From CAVQEG01 sp963711465 (GTDB lineage: Bacteria; Bacteroidota; Ignavibacteria; OLB7), in contig CAVQEG010000001.1 of the NCBI GenBank assembly GCA_963711465.1, forward strand, positions 2,046,001 through 2,110,000: a stretch of 64,000 bases of DNA, read 5' to 3'. The notes beneath the pieces were generated by a model that saw nothing but the letters and a program-made list of their open reading frames with translations, did not search any database and was not told the DNA's origin. Of the stretch, positions 36,064 through 45,057 are shown one piece after another (the stretch's first letter is position 1; each line of letters begins with the position of its first letter). A program made the translations under genes and the position numbers.

Positions 36064-37271
36064 TGCTCGTTGCCCTCGAGCGATGGGAAGAGCTGCTGTA
36101 GCAAGCCTTGTTTGTGCGACTTGAGGATGTCGAATTTGCTGACCTGTGCCTGAATCAGGTCCTCTATCGCTTCTATCGCGTTCGCAATTGCGGTTTGTTC
36201 CTCACTCCTTGGTACTATGATCCTTAGGTTCTTGAGCTCTGCTTGTCCCAAGGTGCGATTACGTCCCGCCCCCCCAGGAGATGCCACATGCAAGAGGTGC
36301 GCACCACGCTGAGTAAGGAATGCATACTTCACGAATCGAACATCAACGTTACCTGATTTAGACAAATACATTGGGAAGCGGTGCGAGGCGATCATTCCTG
36401 CTTCTGCACGGGATGTTGTGGCAACTGCGCGCTCCCATGCAAAGACGATATTGAATACGAGCGCGTTCTCAATTACCTCAAAGACGCGCTTATCCCCGAT
36501 TCGAGATCCGAGTGCAGGTGCCTTGTGAAATATACCCTTTCCGTGAGATCGCACGCCGATCTCTTCGTATTTCGTATCAGCATCCACATGAACCGGGACG
36601 GCTACTTTCTCTAGAAGCCCTGATATTCTACGAGATTCCCACCCAGGCAAACCTCGATACTTAGGAAACCGTAGTCTAGGCTGGCTCTCATTGACGCGAG
36701 GAAACAACTGCTGCATCAACCCCTGCTTGTGCTGCCGCAGTGCTTCGAGCTTTCGGCCCTCCGCCGCGATCAGGTCATCCAGCGAGCCGAGGCAGTCGGC
36801 GATTTTTTGTTGCTCGGCGGAAGTTGGATCGGGAAAGCAAACGACCTTGTCCTTCAATGCAGAGAAGTGTCGTTTGTACTCTTCCATCACCACTGGTCGG
36901 TATGTCAACTGATGATAGAGGTACACTGTCGAGACGCGTCTCTTTGCCGTAAGAATCTTTATACCGTCCGCCCCCTGCGCAAATGGCTGGTTGACAAACT
37001 TCAGTACGCAGGTGTGATCGCCGAAGACAACGACCGGAAGCGGCCTTGTGATGACAGCTTCGTCGTCGTTCGTCCACCCGCAGATGTAGTTTTGAGACTG
37101 GTCAATGATCGGGAAACGACCAGCGGTGAGGTAGGTGGAAGTGGTCAGCTTCTTTAGCGGAGTGACTGTCTCGACGAGATCAGCAACCTTGGCGTGATCC
37201 CATCCGGGATCTTGTGCAAACTCCGGAAACCTCCGCTTCGGCACCAATCTCGATGGCTTGTCTGCGTTCAT
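36060..37271 (-). CDS. hsdS: Type I restriction-modification specificity subunit, HsdS
   Basis: HsdS dictates the bipartite target sequence. 403 aa with two target-recognition domains separated by conserved helical spacers. The spacer ends are near-repeats: LRQHKQGLMQQLFPRV after TRD1 (about residue 190) and LKSHKQGLLQQLFPSL at the C-terminus, each preceded by the coiled-coil spacer (SAEQQKIADCLGSLDDLI and SEEQTAIANAIEAIEDLI). This is the EcoR124 (type IC) organisation. The internal repeats make TRD exchange by recombination possible. Overlaps hsdR and the PrrC-like gene by 4 nt each. Confidence 0.93.
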   Translation of the reverse strand: MNADKPSRLVPKRRFPEFAQDPGWDHAKVADLVETVTPLKKLTTSTYLTAGRFPIIDQSQNYICGWTNDDEAVITRPLPVVVFGDHTCVLKFVNQPFAQGADGIKILTAKRRVSTVYLYHQLTYRPVVMEEYKRHFSALKDKVVCFPDPTSAEQQKIADCLGSLDDLIAAEGRKLEALRQHKQGLMQQLFPRVNESQPRLRFPKYRGLPGWESRRISGLLEKVAVPVHVDADTKYEEIGVRSHGKGIFHKAPALGSRIGDKRVFEVIENALVFNIVFAWERAVATTSRAEAGMIASHRFPMYLSKSGNVDVRFVKYAFLTQRGAHLLHVASPGGAGRNRTLGQAELKNLRIIVPRSEEQTAIANAIEAIEDLIQAQVSKFDILKSHKQGLLQQLFPSLEGNEQ

Positions 37272-40200
37272 CGCCCCCCTCCATGCTCGTATGCATTCAG
37301 CCCCGATATCTCCCGCCCGTGCGCCCGCTTGTTCAACACCGGCACAAGGTCGGCCATCAGCGCAAGCTCCCGCTCGCGTCGTTCGCGCCAGCCCAGGCCG
37401 AGCGGTGCCATCAGGTCGGTGAGCTGCTCGCCGTCGAAGATCATGCGCTGGAGGATGGTTTCCACGAAGCCCGAGAGCGACTCGGTCGTCAAGCCGTGCT
37501 TCTGGGCGAGACCGTCTATCTCCCTGGCCCGCTTCTCCAGCTTGAACTTCTCGTAGCCGTTGCGGATCGTCTCCTCGTCCATGCCCTGCCCGGCTCGTAG
37601 CGTGCGAACGTACTCCGAGATCTCCTCCCGCTCGTCGAGGAACTTCGCGTCGGACTCGATCAATCCGATTAGCTCCTCGCGGGTAATCTCGAGCATCGCG
37701 GGATCCTGTGCCGAGTACTTCGCAATCAGCTTCATGATGTAGTCGTAGTCGATAACGGCGGAGGCGAACAGGACGAACTCGAAGTCGAGCTGGTCGACAT
37801 CGGGCCTGGTCGGCGTGCCATCCCCGCCGGGTGCACGCTGCTGCTCCTTGAGGCGCTGGGCGGTTTCGAGGTAGACGCCGCGGAAGGCGCGGAGGTCGTT
37901 CGTCGAGAGCGTTTGCTCGATCTCGTTGCGCTGCTCGTCGGTGAGGTCGGTGTACTGGTCGAGCTGGGTCTGCAGGCGCTGCACCTCCTTGAACCTGTTG
38001 ATGAACTGTGCGCGGGCGTCATCGCCCATCAAGTTGTGCACCTGATCGGGCCTGGGTTCAACCCCCTGCGACTCCATGAACGTCCGGAGATCGGCAACGG
38101 CCGTTTCGAACTGAGCGATGACGGCGGGGGCCTTGTCGACCAGCCAGATTTCCCGCGCCTTCTCGGGCTGTGCGCCGGAGAACAGGGTGATGGCGGCATC
38201 GACGTTCTGATGCTGCCCGCGGAAGTCGAAGATGTGGCCGTACGGCTTGGTGGCGTTGAGCACGCGGTTGGTACGGCTGAACGCCTGAATCAGACCATGG
38301 TGCTTCAGGTTCTTGTCAACGTAGAGCGTGTTGAGATACTTCGAGTCGAAGCCGGTGAGAAGCATATCGACAACGATGGTGATGTCGATTTTCTCATCGC
38401 CCTTTTTTGGCATGTCACGATTGGGGAACTGCTGATCCTTGATGCGCTGCTGCACGTCCTGATAGTACAGGTCGAAGTTGTTGATATCGTGATTGGTGCC
38501 ATAGTGCTTATTGTAGTCGGCGATGATGGCCGCCAGCGCTGCCTTCTTTACTTCGGGATCGTGCCGGTTGTCCTCCTTCTCCTGCGGGAGATCCTCCTGG
38601 AGCTGCTGCACGTCCTTGTTCCCCTCGGCAGGGGGCGAGAAGACCGCAGCGACCTTGAGGGGGATCCACTCGGGGTCGTCGGCCTGCTTTTCTGCCTGGA
38701 GTTCCTTGAAGACCCTGTAGTACTCAATGGCGTCGTTGATCGAAGCCGTAGCAAGCAGCGCATTGAAGCGTCGGCTTCCGGTAGCGGCATCGTGCTTTTC
38801 GAGGATCGCCCTGACCACTGCCTGCTTGGCGAGAGTCTGGCCGGGCTTCAGTGCGCCGCCTTCCTTTGGCTCGTAGTAATCGACATGAAAGCGCAGAACG
38901 TTCCGATCCTCGATCGCGTGGGTGATCGTGTAGGCATGCAGTTCCTTCTCGAAGAGGTCTTCGGTGGTTCGCAGCTTGGCGACACCATCCTCGATCTGCT
39001 TGATGGTCGCGTTCGCCTCGAAGATCGGTGTGCCGGTGAAGCCGAAGAGCTGCGAGTTGGGGAAGAACTCCTTGATGGCCTTGTGGTTCTCGCCGAACTG
39101 CGAGCGGTGGCACTCGTCGAAGATGAACACCATCCGCTTGTCGCGGAGCGGTTCGAGCCGCTGCTTGAACGTCGACCGCCCCCGAGCATTGTTCTTTTTG
39201 TTGTGCTTGCTGTTCTCGTCGAGAGCAAGCCCGAGCTTCTGGATCGTCGTGACGATGACCTTGTCGGCATAGTCGTCGGAGAGCAGGCGGCGGACAAGCG
39301 TTGCGGTGTTGGTGTTCTCCTCGACGCAGTTCTCCTGGAACCTGTTGAACTCCTCGCGGGTCTGGCGGTCGAGGTCTTTGCGATCAACCACGAAGACGCA
39401 CTTGTGAATCTGCTCGTTGGTTTTCAGCAGCGTCGAGGCCTTGAAGGAGGTCAGCGTCTTTCCGGAGCCGGTCGTGTGCCAGATATACCCATTGCCGCAA
39501 TTGTCCTTGATGCAGTCGACGATGGCCTTGACGGCGTAGATCTGGTAGGGCCGCATCATCATCAGCTTCTGCTCGCTGGCAATCAGCACCATGTACTTGC
39601 TGACCATCTGCCCAAGCGTACACTTGGCGAGGAACTTATCGGCGAAGTCGTCGAGGTGGGTGACCTTGGTGTTGTCTTCGGTCGCGAACTGGTAGATCGG
39701 CAGGAACCGCTCATCGGCATCGAACGCGAAGTGCCGGGCGTTGTTGTTGGCGAAGTACCATGTATCGGTGCGGTTGCTCACGATAAACAACTGCACGAAG
39801 CAGAGCAGCGTCCGTGTGTAGCCGTTGCCCGGGTCGTTCTTATAAGCGACGATCTGCTCCATCGCCCGCCGGGGGCTGACGCCCAATGTCTTCAGCTCGA
39901 CCTGTACCACTGGAAGACCGTTGACCAGGAGGGTGACGTCGTAGCGATGAAAGCTGTTCTCGGTATTGATGCGGAGCTGATTGACGACCTCGAAACTATT
40001 CTTGCACCAATCCTTGATGTCGACGAGGGTGTAATTGAGCGGCGTTCCGTCATCGCGGATAAAGGTCTCCCGGTTGCGAAGGGCGCGCGAGGCTTCGTAC
40101 ACGTCCGGTGTGATGATCTCATCGAGGAGCCGCTGGAACTCGCCGTCGGTGAGCGTGACGCGGTTCAGAAGCTCAAATTTCTCTTTGAAATTCGCGTTGA

Positions 40201-40345
40201 GCGCGGCGCGGTCGTGGATGTCGTCACGGATCGCGTACTTCAGGCTGCCCAGTTTGTCAATGAAAGCCGCCTCAATGTCGGCTTCATGGACGACCGGTGA
40301 TTTGCCTGTCAACGGGGAATTGTAGGAGAAGTCGGAGGTACTCAT
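37268..40345 (-). CDS. hsdR: Type I restriction endonuclease/translocase, HsdR
   Basis: HsdR cleaves DNA after ATP-driven translocation. N-terminal PD-(D/E)XK nuclease: RYDVTLLVNG (Asp136) and VQVELKT (Glu150, Lys152), the spacing seen in EcoR124I. SF2 motor: Walker A HTTGSGKTLTS (290-300), DEAD-type box IFDECHRSQFG (408-418), LFGFTGTPIF, then DMLLTGFDSKYLNTLYVDK and AFSRTNRVL. The C-terminal helical region (residues 830-1025) docks on HsdM. 1025 aa, complete. First gene of the coupled operon; stop overlaps hsdS by 4 nt. It starts 22 nt after the hsdM stub. Confidence 0.94.
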   Translation of the reverse strand: MSTSDFSYNSPLTGKSPVVHEADIEAAFIDKLGSLKYAIRDDIHDRAALNANFKEKFELLNRVTLTDGEFQRLLDEIITPDVYEASRALRNRETFIRDDGTPLNYTLVDIKDWCKNSFEVVNQLRINTENSFHRYDVTLLVNGLPVVQVELKTLGVSPRRAMEQIVAYKNDPGNGYTRTLLCFVQLFIVSNRTDTWYFANNNARHFAFDADERFLPIYQFATEDNTKVTHLDDFADKFLAKCTLGQMVSKYMVLIASEQKLMMMRPYQIYAVKAIVDCIKDNCGNGYIWHTTGSGKTLTSFKASTLLKTNEQIHKCVFVVDRKDLDRQTREEFNRFQENCVEENTNTATLVRRLLSDDYADKVIVTTIQKLGLALDENSKHNKKNNARGRSTFKQRLEPLRDKRMVFIFDECHRSQFGENHKAIKEFFPNSQLFGFTGTPIFEANATIKQIEDGVAKLRTTEDLFEKELHAYTITHAIEDRNVLRFHVDYYEPKEGGALKPGQTLAKQAVVRAILEKHDAATGSRRFNALLATASINDAIEYYRVFKELQAEKQADDPEWIPLKVAAVFSPPAEGNKDVQQLQEDLPQEKEDNRHDPEVKKAALAAIIADYNKHYGTNHDINNFDLYYQDVQQRIKDQQFPNRDMPKKGDEKIDITIVVDMLLTGFDSKYLNTLYVDKNLKHHGLIQAFSRTNRVLNATKPYGHIFDFRGQHQNVDAAITLFSGAQPEKAREIWLVDKAPAVIAQFETAVADLRTFMESQGVEPRPDQVHNLMGDDARAQFINRFKEVQRLQTQLDQYTDLTDEQRNEIEQTLSTNDLRAFRGVYLETAQRLKEQQRAPGGDGTPTRPDVDQLDFEFVLFASAVIDYDYIMKLIAKYSAQDPAMLEITREELIGLIESDAKFLDEREEISEYVRTLRAGQGMDEETIRNGYEKFKLEKRAREIDGLAQKHGLTTESLSGFVETILQRMIFDGEQLTDLMAPLGLGWRERRERELALMADLVPVLNKRAHGREISGLNAYEHGGGR

Positions 40346-40367
40346 CGTCAGGGCCCAATCGAGTGTT

Positions 40368-40703
40368 TCAGGAGCTGTGCACGGCTATGTATTTCTCATC
40401 GTGTCCGGGCGCCACCACGCAGGGCCTCGGCATATCGTCTTGACGACCCCGCATCGGGTCTCTGCAAGTCTCCTTGAACCGCGACCACCGCAGCTGCTGT
40501 TGACGGGGTCCGCAGATGGGGTCCTCGACCGCCTTTCCGGTTCGCGCGGACTTGTTCTCCCGCAGCGTCTGCACCTCGTCGAGCCGTTTGATGAACAGCA
40601 GGTAGGTAAGCTGTTCGATAACCGAGAGCGGATTGGAGATCCCACCCGACCACATCGTATCCCAGATGCGATCGACTTTGGATTTGAGTTCGCCGGTGAT
40701 CAT
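40368..40703 (-). pseudogene. N-terminal stub of a second hsdM
   Basis: The first 75 residues (MITGELKSKVDRIWDTMWSG, NPLSVIEQLTYLLFIKRLDE, DLRWSRFK-like LRWSRFK) are the conserved N-terminal helical domain of an HsdM subfamily different from the one at 33289-34920. The frame then runs into about 35 unrelated residues and stops, with no AdoMet motif or NPPF. I read it as a deletion remnant. Its ATG overlaps the stop of the nuclease-RAMA gene by 4 nt, which shows that gene once led an hsdM-type operon. Confidence 0.8.
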
Positions 40704-41617
40704 GTGGGGACGTCGTTATTCTCGTTCTTCAATTGACTTAGCCTGAATCGAAGGTCGTTCAGTGATTTGCCATCGAGTCGGGGCACGTCCCACGCGTACC
40801 AACCATCATACGCGGGGACACCGGCCGCTTCCATGGCGGCGCGCGACGGTGACGAAAACGCGCGACCGTCGGAAAGCTGTATCGAACCGTTTTCGAGAAC
40901 CGTTGCCTCGTAGGTGGCATCGAGTCGGGGGCGATTCCAAACGAGTCGGTCTCCGACCTCGAGAAGTCCGGCATCGAGGAGGTCGGATATCCGCACGCGG
41001 CGACCACTGATCTTCGTGTGGTCCACCAGAACCTCGTCCTGGTTGCCGAGCGGGAACTCCGGTTCGAAGTCACCCTCAACGTCGACGAATGTGCGTCCGG
41101 CCGCATCCTCATACAGTGACACGCGAATCACGGTTACCGGAAGCCCGTTCTCCATGAGAAATTCGAATGCCGATTCGGTTCGCCCGTGGAAGTCGCGCGC
41201 GACCAGCATGAGCCGGGGCTTTCGCGTGAGGATCAGAGGTGCGGTCGATTCGGTGAACTCACGCCACTCTTCGAAAAATCGGTCGGTTGCGTTGTGGTAG
41301 ATCCGGGCCAGCTCATCGAGACTCGTCGTTCGCGCCCATCCAGCATACTCGAGGCACTGTGCGAGCTGATTCCGGTCGACATCACGCTTGATCTCGATCA
41401 CGACCACGTTGCCGCGCTTGTCGAGCGCTACGATATCGGGTTTTCCCCCCGCTGATATCATGGGCTGGGTGGCAACCGGGAACAGGGCTTCGCCGGTAAA
41501 CTCCTCGAGATTCGCCCACAGAAGCGACTCGAGTTCCTTCTCATACAGATCGCTCCCACCTCGCAGCGAGCGGAAGGGAACGAGATCCGTATCGGAGGCG
41601 ATTTCGAAGAGAGGCAT
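40700..41617 (-). CDS. NucS-like/DUF91 nuclease fused to RAMA domain
   Basis: From the ATG at 41617 (MPLFEIASDTDLVPFRSL; the ATG at 41707 adds 30 poor residues) the protein is 305 aa. N-terminal PD-(D/E)XK fold of the DUF91/NucS type: SAGGKPDIVALDKRGNVVV with VIEIKRDVDRNQL (Asp and Glu-x-Lys present). The C-terminal 90 residues look like a RAMA domain (restriction enzyme adenine methylase associated; VRISDLLDAGLLEVGD, YEATVLENGSIQL, SRAAMEAAGVPAYDGWYAW), proposed to read modified DNA. Together this suggests a modification-dependent or modification-guided nuclease. It overlaps the hsdM stub by 4 nt and sits upstream of the RM operon. Confidence 0.8.
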   Translation of the reverse strand: MPLFEIASDTDLVPFRSLRGGSDLYEKELESLLWANLEEFTGEALFPVATQPMISAGGKPDIVALDKRGNVVVIEIKRDVDRNQLAQCLEYAGWARTTSLDELARIYHNATDRFFEEWREFTESTAPLILTRKPRLMLVARDFHGRTESAFEFLMENGLPVTVIRVSLYEDAAGRTFVDVEGDFEPEFPLGNQDEVLVDHTKISGRRVRISDLLDAGLLEVGDRLVWNRPRLDATYEATVLENGSIQLSDGRAFSSPSRAAMEAAGVPAYDGWYAWDVPRLDGKSLNDLRFRLSQLKNENNDVPT

Positions 41618-42153
41618 GGCTGTCGGACCGACGGGAAGTGAAAGCGGGACGCATTGGCGCGGACGCGGCGTGGTCGCCAGGGTTCGATGCAGATGAGGAA
41701 GATACAACGTACCGTGGCAGAGGCGGCAGAGCGGACATCGGATGTCAGGGCCGCCTGCGGCGGCCCGCGGCGATCGCGGAGAGTAGCCGCCGAGATCGCG
41801 GAGCGTTCGTGCCGGGTTCGCCGCGCCCAGGTGATCTGATCGTGTGCAGGGCGTTGGACTGCCAACACGGGGTCCATGAGGGATTCAGCGCCTTCGCTGC
41901 GCCAGCGACGGCTCTGCCGTCGCGCCATGCGACCACCTCGAATCGATCCCGTCTGCTGATACGCCCAACCCGGTAGGCGGAGGCCTTTTTCCGCGGTCGC
42001 CACACGTTCATCGGAGGCCTGAACGGCTGGTACAATTCGGCTGACGAGATCGCCAATCGTTCGTGCTGGGTTCGCCGTGCAGAGGTGATCCGGACGCTTG
42101 CGGGGGCATGGCGCTGCCAACCCGTGATCCATGGGAAATCAGCGCCCTCCGTG
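41618..42153. repeat. Non-coding stretch with a diverged ~103-bp direct repeat
   Basis: The unit at 41790-41892 (CGAGATCGCGGAGCGTTCGT onward) recurs diverged at 42044-42146 (CGAGATCGCCAATCGTTCGT onward); both end in TCAGCGCC. No gene is credible. The second unit ends next to the IS21 end at 42154, so the repeats may be old insertion-sequence debris. Confidence 0.5.
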
Positions 42154-42480
42154 TGCGTATTCCGACGCAAGTCGACCACCTGTTCCGAGCGAAGTCGACC
42201 ACCGATTTCGAGCCAAACCGACCACCTCGCCGGACGGCAGTAGGACCGTTCGGCGGGCGGCAGCTCGATGCGACGCTGGATATCGTTCACCAGGGCTATC
42301 CTCGTCCTCCAACCCTTTACAATGGAGGCCACGATGCCCGCAGTACAAATGTCCGCGCGCAGACAGAGACAAATTCCCCGACTGCAGCATGCCGGTCGCG
42401 ACCGCAACCGAATCGCCGCGGCCAGCGGCAGCGTCGACAGCCGCCCACTTCGACGCGCCGAGCAGCACGGCGTGAGTTGA
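42154..42480 (+). mobile_element. IS21-family left end with decayed istA 5' fragment
   Basis: It begins TGCGTATTCCGACGCAAGTC and carries three ~23-bp units of the form TTCCGA(G/C)G(C)AAGTCGACCACC, the multiple terminal repeats that bind IstA in IS21 elements. After 80 bp shared with the copy at 55465 comes ATGCCCGCAGTACAAATGTC (42333), the istA start, which decays after about 48 codons (keeps RRAEQHGVS). No istB. Confidence 0.7.
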
Positions 42481-42561
42481 CCGATCCCCCGCACTCCACG
42501 GCACGGCCCATGAAAACGGCTGAAGCAGCCCATTAACCGACCGCACTGACACCGGGCGCAG

Positions 42562-42597
42562 TTGACAACTGTGACTCGCATTCTTACCTTTGTCAAC
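42562..42597 (+). promoter_or_regulatory. Promoter with palindromic operator for the XRE-ImmA/mazF operon
   Basis: TTGACA (42562-42567) and TACCTT (42585-42590), 17 nt apart, give a sigma-70-like promoter 28 nt before the XRE start. The half-sites GTTGACAA (42561-42568) and TTGTCAAC (42590-42597) form a perfect 8-bp inverted repeat that overlaps both boxes, as expected for autorepression by the XRE protein. Confidence 0.55.
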
Positions 42598-42617
42598 CAC
42601 AGACCGGACCACGACCC

Positions 42618-43790
42618 ATGATCGCCAAGCGCCTCAAACAACTACGCCTCGCACGCGGGCTGTCGCTCGATGCTCTTGCTACCGAGATGGGCGGCATCGT
42701 GACGAAGCAGGCCATCTCCAAGTATGAGTCGGGTGCCTCGGTACCGTCGCCGACGGTGCTGCGCGCATTGGCGCGCGTCTTTGATGTCAAGTCAGCGCAT
42801 CTGTGGGAGGAGCCGATTGTGTCCGTGGAATTCCCCGGCTATCGAAAGAAATCGCGGCTGACGAAACGGGAGAGCGGCCGGCTCGAGAGCATCATCGAGC
42901 GGGAGATGGAGCAGCGAGTACGGCTCCAGGAACTCGTTGGCTCGCCGGCGTGTACGCTTCCGGTGCAAAAGTACCCGGTTTCGTCGCTCGAGGACGCGGA
43001 ACTCGCGGCAGAGCAGCTTCGGAAACAGTGGTCACTCGGACTAGATCCGATCGCGCACCTGACCCACACGCTCGAAGCTCAATGCGTGCATGTCGTTGAG
43101 GTTGATGCGGCGGATTCATTCGACGGCATTTCGGCTATCGCCCGTGATGATCGCGGCAGGATGAAGGCGGTCGGGGCCGTCACCCGTCGCAGCGTGTCAG
43201 GCGAGCGGCAGCGGTTCAATATTGCGCACGAGGTCGGACATCTGACGCTGGACATTGCGTCGGACCTCGATGTGGAGAAATGTGCCCACCGCTTCGGGGG
43301 TGCGTTTCTAGCGCCTGCGGATTCGGTACGGCGCGACATCGGCGAGCGCCGCACCTACCTCGTGCTCGAGGAACTGCACTTCCTGCGTGCACGCTACGGG
43401 CTCAGTCTGCAGGCGTCGCTGCGTCGACTGCTCGACCTGGAGATCATCACCCAGGCCACCTACAAGTCGTGGTGTATCAACTTCAGTAAATGGGGCTGGA
43501 GAACGTCTGAGCCGGACGAATCCGATCCGGAGCAGCCGCAGTGGTTTCGCCGCACCGTGCTTCGCGCCGTCGCGGAAGGTATGATGGCCGCCGAGGAGGG
43601 TGGCAGGATGTTGAATTCAGTGATTTCCGACAGCGCGCCACCGTCACTGATCGAGAAGCGTGCGTTCATGCGGCTTTCGATCGAGGAGCGTCGACGGCTG
43701 TTGAAGGAACAGGCGGAGAAGATGCGTCAGCACTACGGCAATCTGAGCGACTCCGACGCGATCCAGGGAGGTGACATTGAAGAGCATTAG
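42618..43790 (+). CDS. XRE HTH - ImmA/IrrE metallopeptidase regulator
   Basis: 390 aa. N-terminal XRE/Cro helix-turn-helix (KRLKQLRLARGLSLDALATE, VTKQAISKYESGA, residues 1-65), then an ImmA/IrrE zinc metallopeptidase domain with HEVGH (204-208) inside FNIAHEVGHLTLD and a downstream acidic ligand region (KCAHRFGGAFLAPADSVR). Such proteins are DNA-binding repressors that can cleave or be inactivated on a signal, often as the antitoxin-like partner. The mazF gene overlaps its 3' end by 20 nt, so the pair forms an operon. An inverted repeat over its promoter (42561-42597) suggests autoregulation. Confidence 0.88.
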   Translation: MIAKRLKQLRLARGLSLDALATEMGGIVTKQAISKYESGASVPSPTVLRALARVFDVKSAHLWEEPIVSVEFPGYRKKSRLTKRESGRLESIIEREMEQRVRLQELVGSPACTLPVQKYPVSSLEDAELAAEQLRKQWSLGLDPIAHLTHTLEAQCVHVVEVDAADSFDGISAIARDDRGRMKAVGAVTRRSVSGERQRFNIAHEVGHLTLDIASDLDVEKCAHRFGGAFLAPADSVRRDIGERRTYLVLEELHFLRARYGLSLQASLRRLLDLEIITQATYKSWCINFSKWGWRTSEPDESDPEQPQWFRRTVLRAVAEGMMAAEEGGRMLNSVISDSAPPSLIEKRAFMRLSIEERRRLLKEQAEKMRQHYGNLSDSDAIQGGDIEEH

Positions 43791-44139
43791 CCCCCCACCG
43801 ATGCGCGGCGATGTGTGGCTGGTCAACCTCGATCCTACCGTAGGATCGGAGATACGGAAGACGCGGCCGGCTGTCGTGGTGAACTCCGATGCGATCGGTA
43901 CTCTTCCCCTTCGACTGATTGCGCCGATCACTGATTGGAAGGAGCGGTTCGGAAAGAACCCGTGGCACGTCAAAATAGATAACGATACCTCGAATGGACT
44001 GACGAAGGTTTCGGCTGTCGACGCGCTCCAATTGCGCGGACTCGACATAACGAGGTTCGTGAAGAAGCTCGGAAAGCTACCGCCACTCACGATGGAAGAA
44101 ATCGCAACCGCGATTGCGATCGTGGTTGAGTTTCAATAA
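43771..44139 (+). CDS. mazF: MazF/PemK-type endoribonuclease toxin
   Basis: MazF toxins cleave mRNA at short sequences. The pattern is complete: MRGDVWLVNLDPTVGSEI, KTRPAVVVNSDA, LRLIAPITDW and KVSAVDALQLRGLD, in a 112-122 residue protein. A GTG at 43771 overlaps the regulator gene; an ATG at 43801 (MRGDVW) is the more family-like start and gives 112 aa. There is no MazE-type antitoxin; the upstream XRE-ImmA protein takes that position. Confidence 0.9.
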   Translation: MTLKSISPPPMRGDVWLVNLDPTVGSEIRKTRPAVVVNSDAIGTLPLRLIAPITDWKERFGKNPWHVKIDNDTSNGLTKVSAVDALQLRGLDITRFVKKLGKLPPLTMEEIATAIAIVVEFQ

Positions 44140-44156
44140 CAGTTCGAGGTGAACGA

Positions 44157-44339
44157 ATGGCAGATCGACAGAAGCCAGGATCTGAGCCGGCAAAGCCCGG
44201 CGAGTACATCGAGCGCGGACCGCGCGGCGGCCACGTCGACAACGCACGTCAGGTGACGATCGACGGGCAGGACGGCCACCTCCCGCCGACGCAGGAGCCA
44301 GGCAACACGTGGGAGCGGATTGGACCGCCGAAGAAATGA
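44157..44339 (+). CDS. YjzC-like small protein
   Basis: 60 residues (MADRQKPGSEPAKPGEYIER, GPRGGHVDNARQVTIDG, HLPPTQEPGNTWERIG) with the KPG...GPRGG...PPT.xPG layout of YjzC-family proteins, whose function is unknown. It lies 17 nt after mazF in the same direction and is followed by a hairpin, so it is probably the last gene of that operon. Confidence 0.7.
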   Translation: MADRQKPGSEPAKPGEYIERGPRGGHVDNARQVTIDGQDGHLPPTQEPGNTWERIGPPKK

Positions 44340-44348
44340 CGACACCGG

Positions 44349-44378
44349 CATGACTCCTCGAAGGCTCGGGGAGTCATG
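44349..44378 (+). terminator. Hairpin after the mazF operon
   Basis: CATGACTCC (44349-44357) pairs with GGAGTCATG (44370-44378) around a 12-nt loop that can extend the stem. No U-run follows, so efficiency is uncertain. Confidence 0.5.
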
Positions 44379-44434
44379 GGCCGCGAACTTCGGCGGGGGT
44401 GTCCCGTGTTTTGTGTAACTGCGTCAGGCGCGGG

Positions 44435-45043
44435 TTAGATGGTACGAAGTCGGTGCCCCCATTCGGCAGGGAGATAATTGCTGAAGCGGGCGTGCAGCTC
44501 GTTGAGGATCGCCGGCCAGTCGGGCCGTACCTGTCGGCGGTGCGTGCGGTCATTGATCGTACGCAGTACCAGTGAACTCAGGCGCAGCGCACTCTCGGTC
44601 GACGGCATCACACCCCGGTTCTTTGTCACCTTCCGCAGTTGTCGGTTGATGTTCTCAAGTGGATTGGTCGTGTAGACGATCGTCCGCAGTGACTGCGACA
44701 GCGCCCAGAGCGACTGCAGGTGCGGCAGCAACTCGCGCCACTGACGAACCACTGTCGGATACCGCTGTGCGTAGCGCTGATCGAGTTCCTCGAGCGCTGC
44801 CTCGGCCAACTGGTAGCTGGGCGCGGTGTAGATCGCCCGCAGCGCCGCAGCAACCTCCTTGCGCTGCTTGTGCGTCACGTAGCGGAGGCTTGCACGCACT
44901 GCGTGGACGATGCACGGGTAGACCTCCGCCATGGGCCAGACGGTCCGGAGTGCTTCCTGCAGGCCGTTGAGGCCATCACTGCAGGCGAAGAGCACCGTCT
45001 GCAGACCCCGGTTGCGCAGATCATTGAGCGCCTCAAACCAGAA
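44435..45043 (-). pseudogene. IS256-family transposase, C-terminal half
   Basis: About 205 residues of the mutator/IS256 type: FACSDGLNGLQEALRTVWP (second catalytic Asp), CIVHAVRASLRYVTHKQRKE, then YTTNPLENINRQLRKVTKNR and the catalytic-Glu region. The 5' half is missing because ISL3 copy A was inserted at 45044; the reading frame runs on into the IS end by chance. The complete enzyme would be about 400 aa. Confidence 0.88.
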
Positions 45044-45057
45044 GGCTCCTGTAAAAA

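Noticed and set aside
42618..42640. rRNA or origin of replication anywhere in the window
   Set aside because: No rRNA-like conserved stretch, no DnaA-box cluster and no rep gene were seen.
44157..44339. YjzC-like protein as a MazE-type antitoxin
   Set aside because: It is downstream of the toxin, has no DNA-binding motif and resembles YjzC; the XRE-ImmA protein is the better partner.
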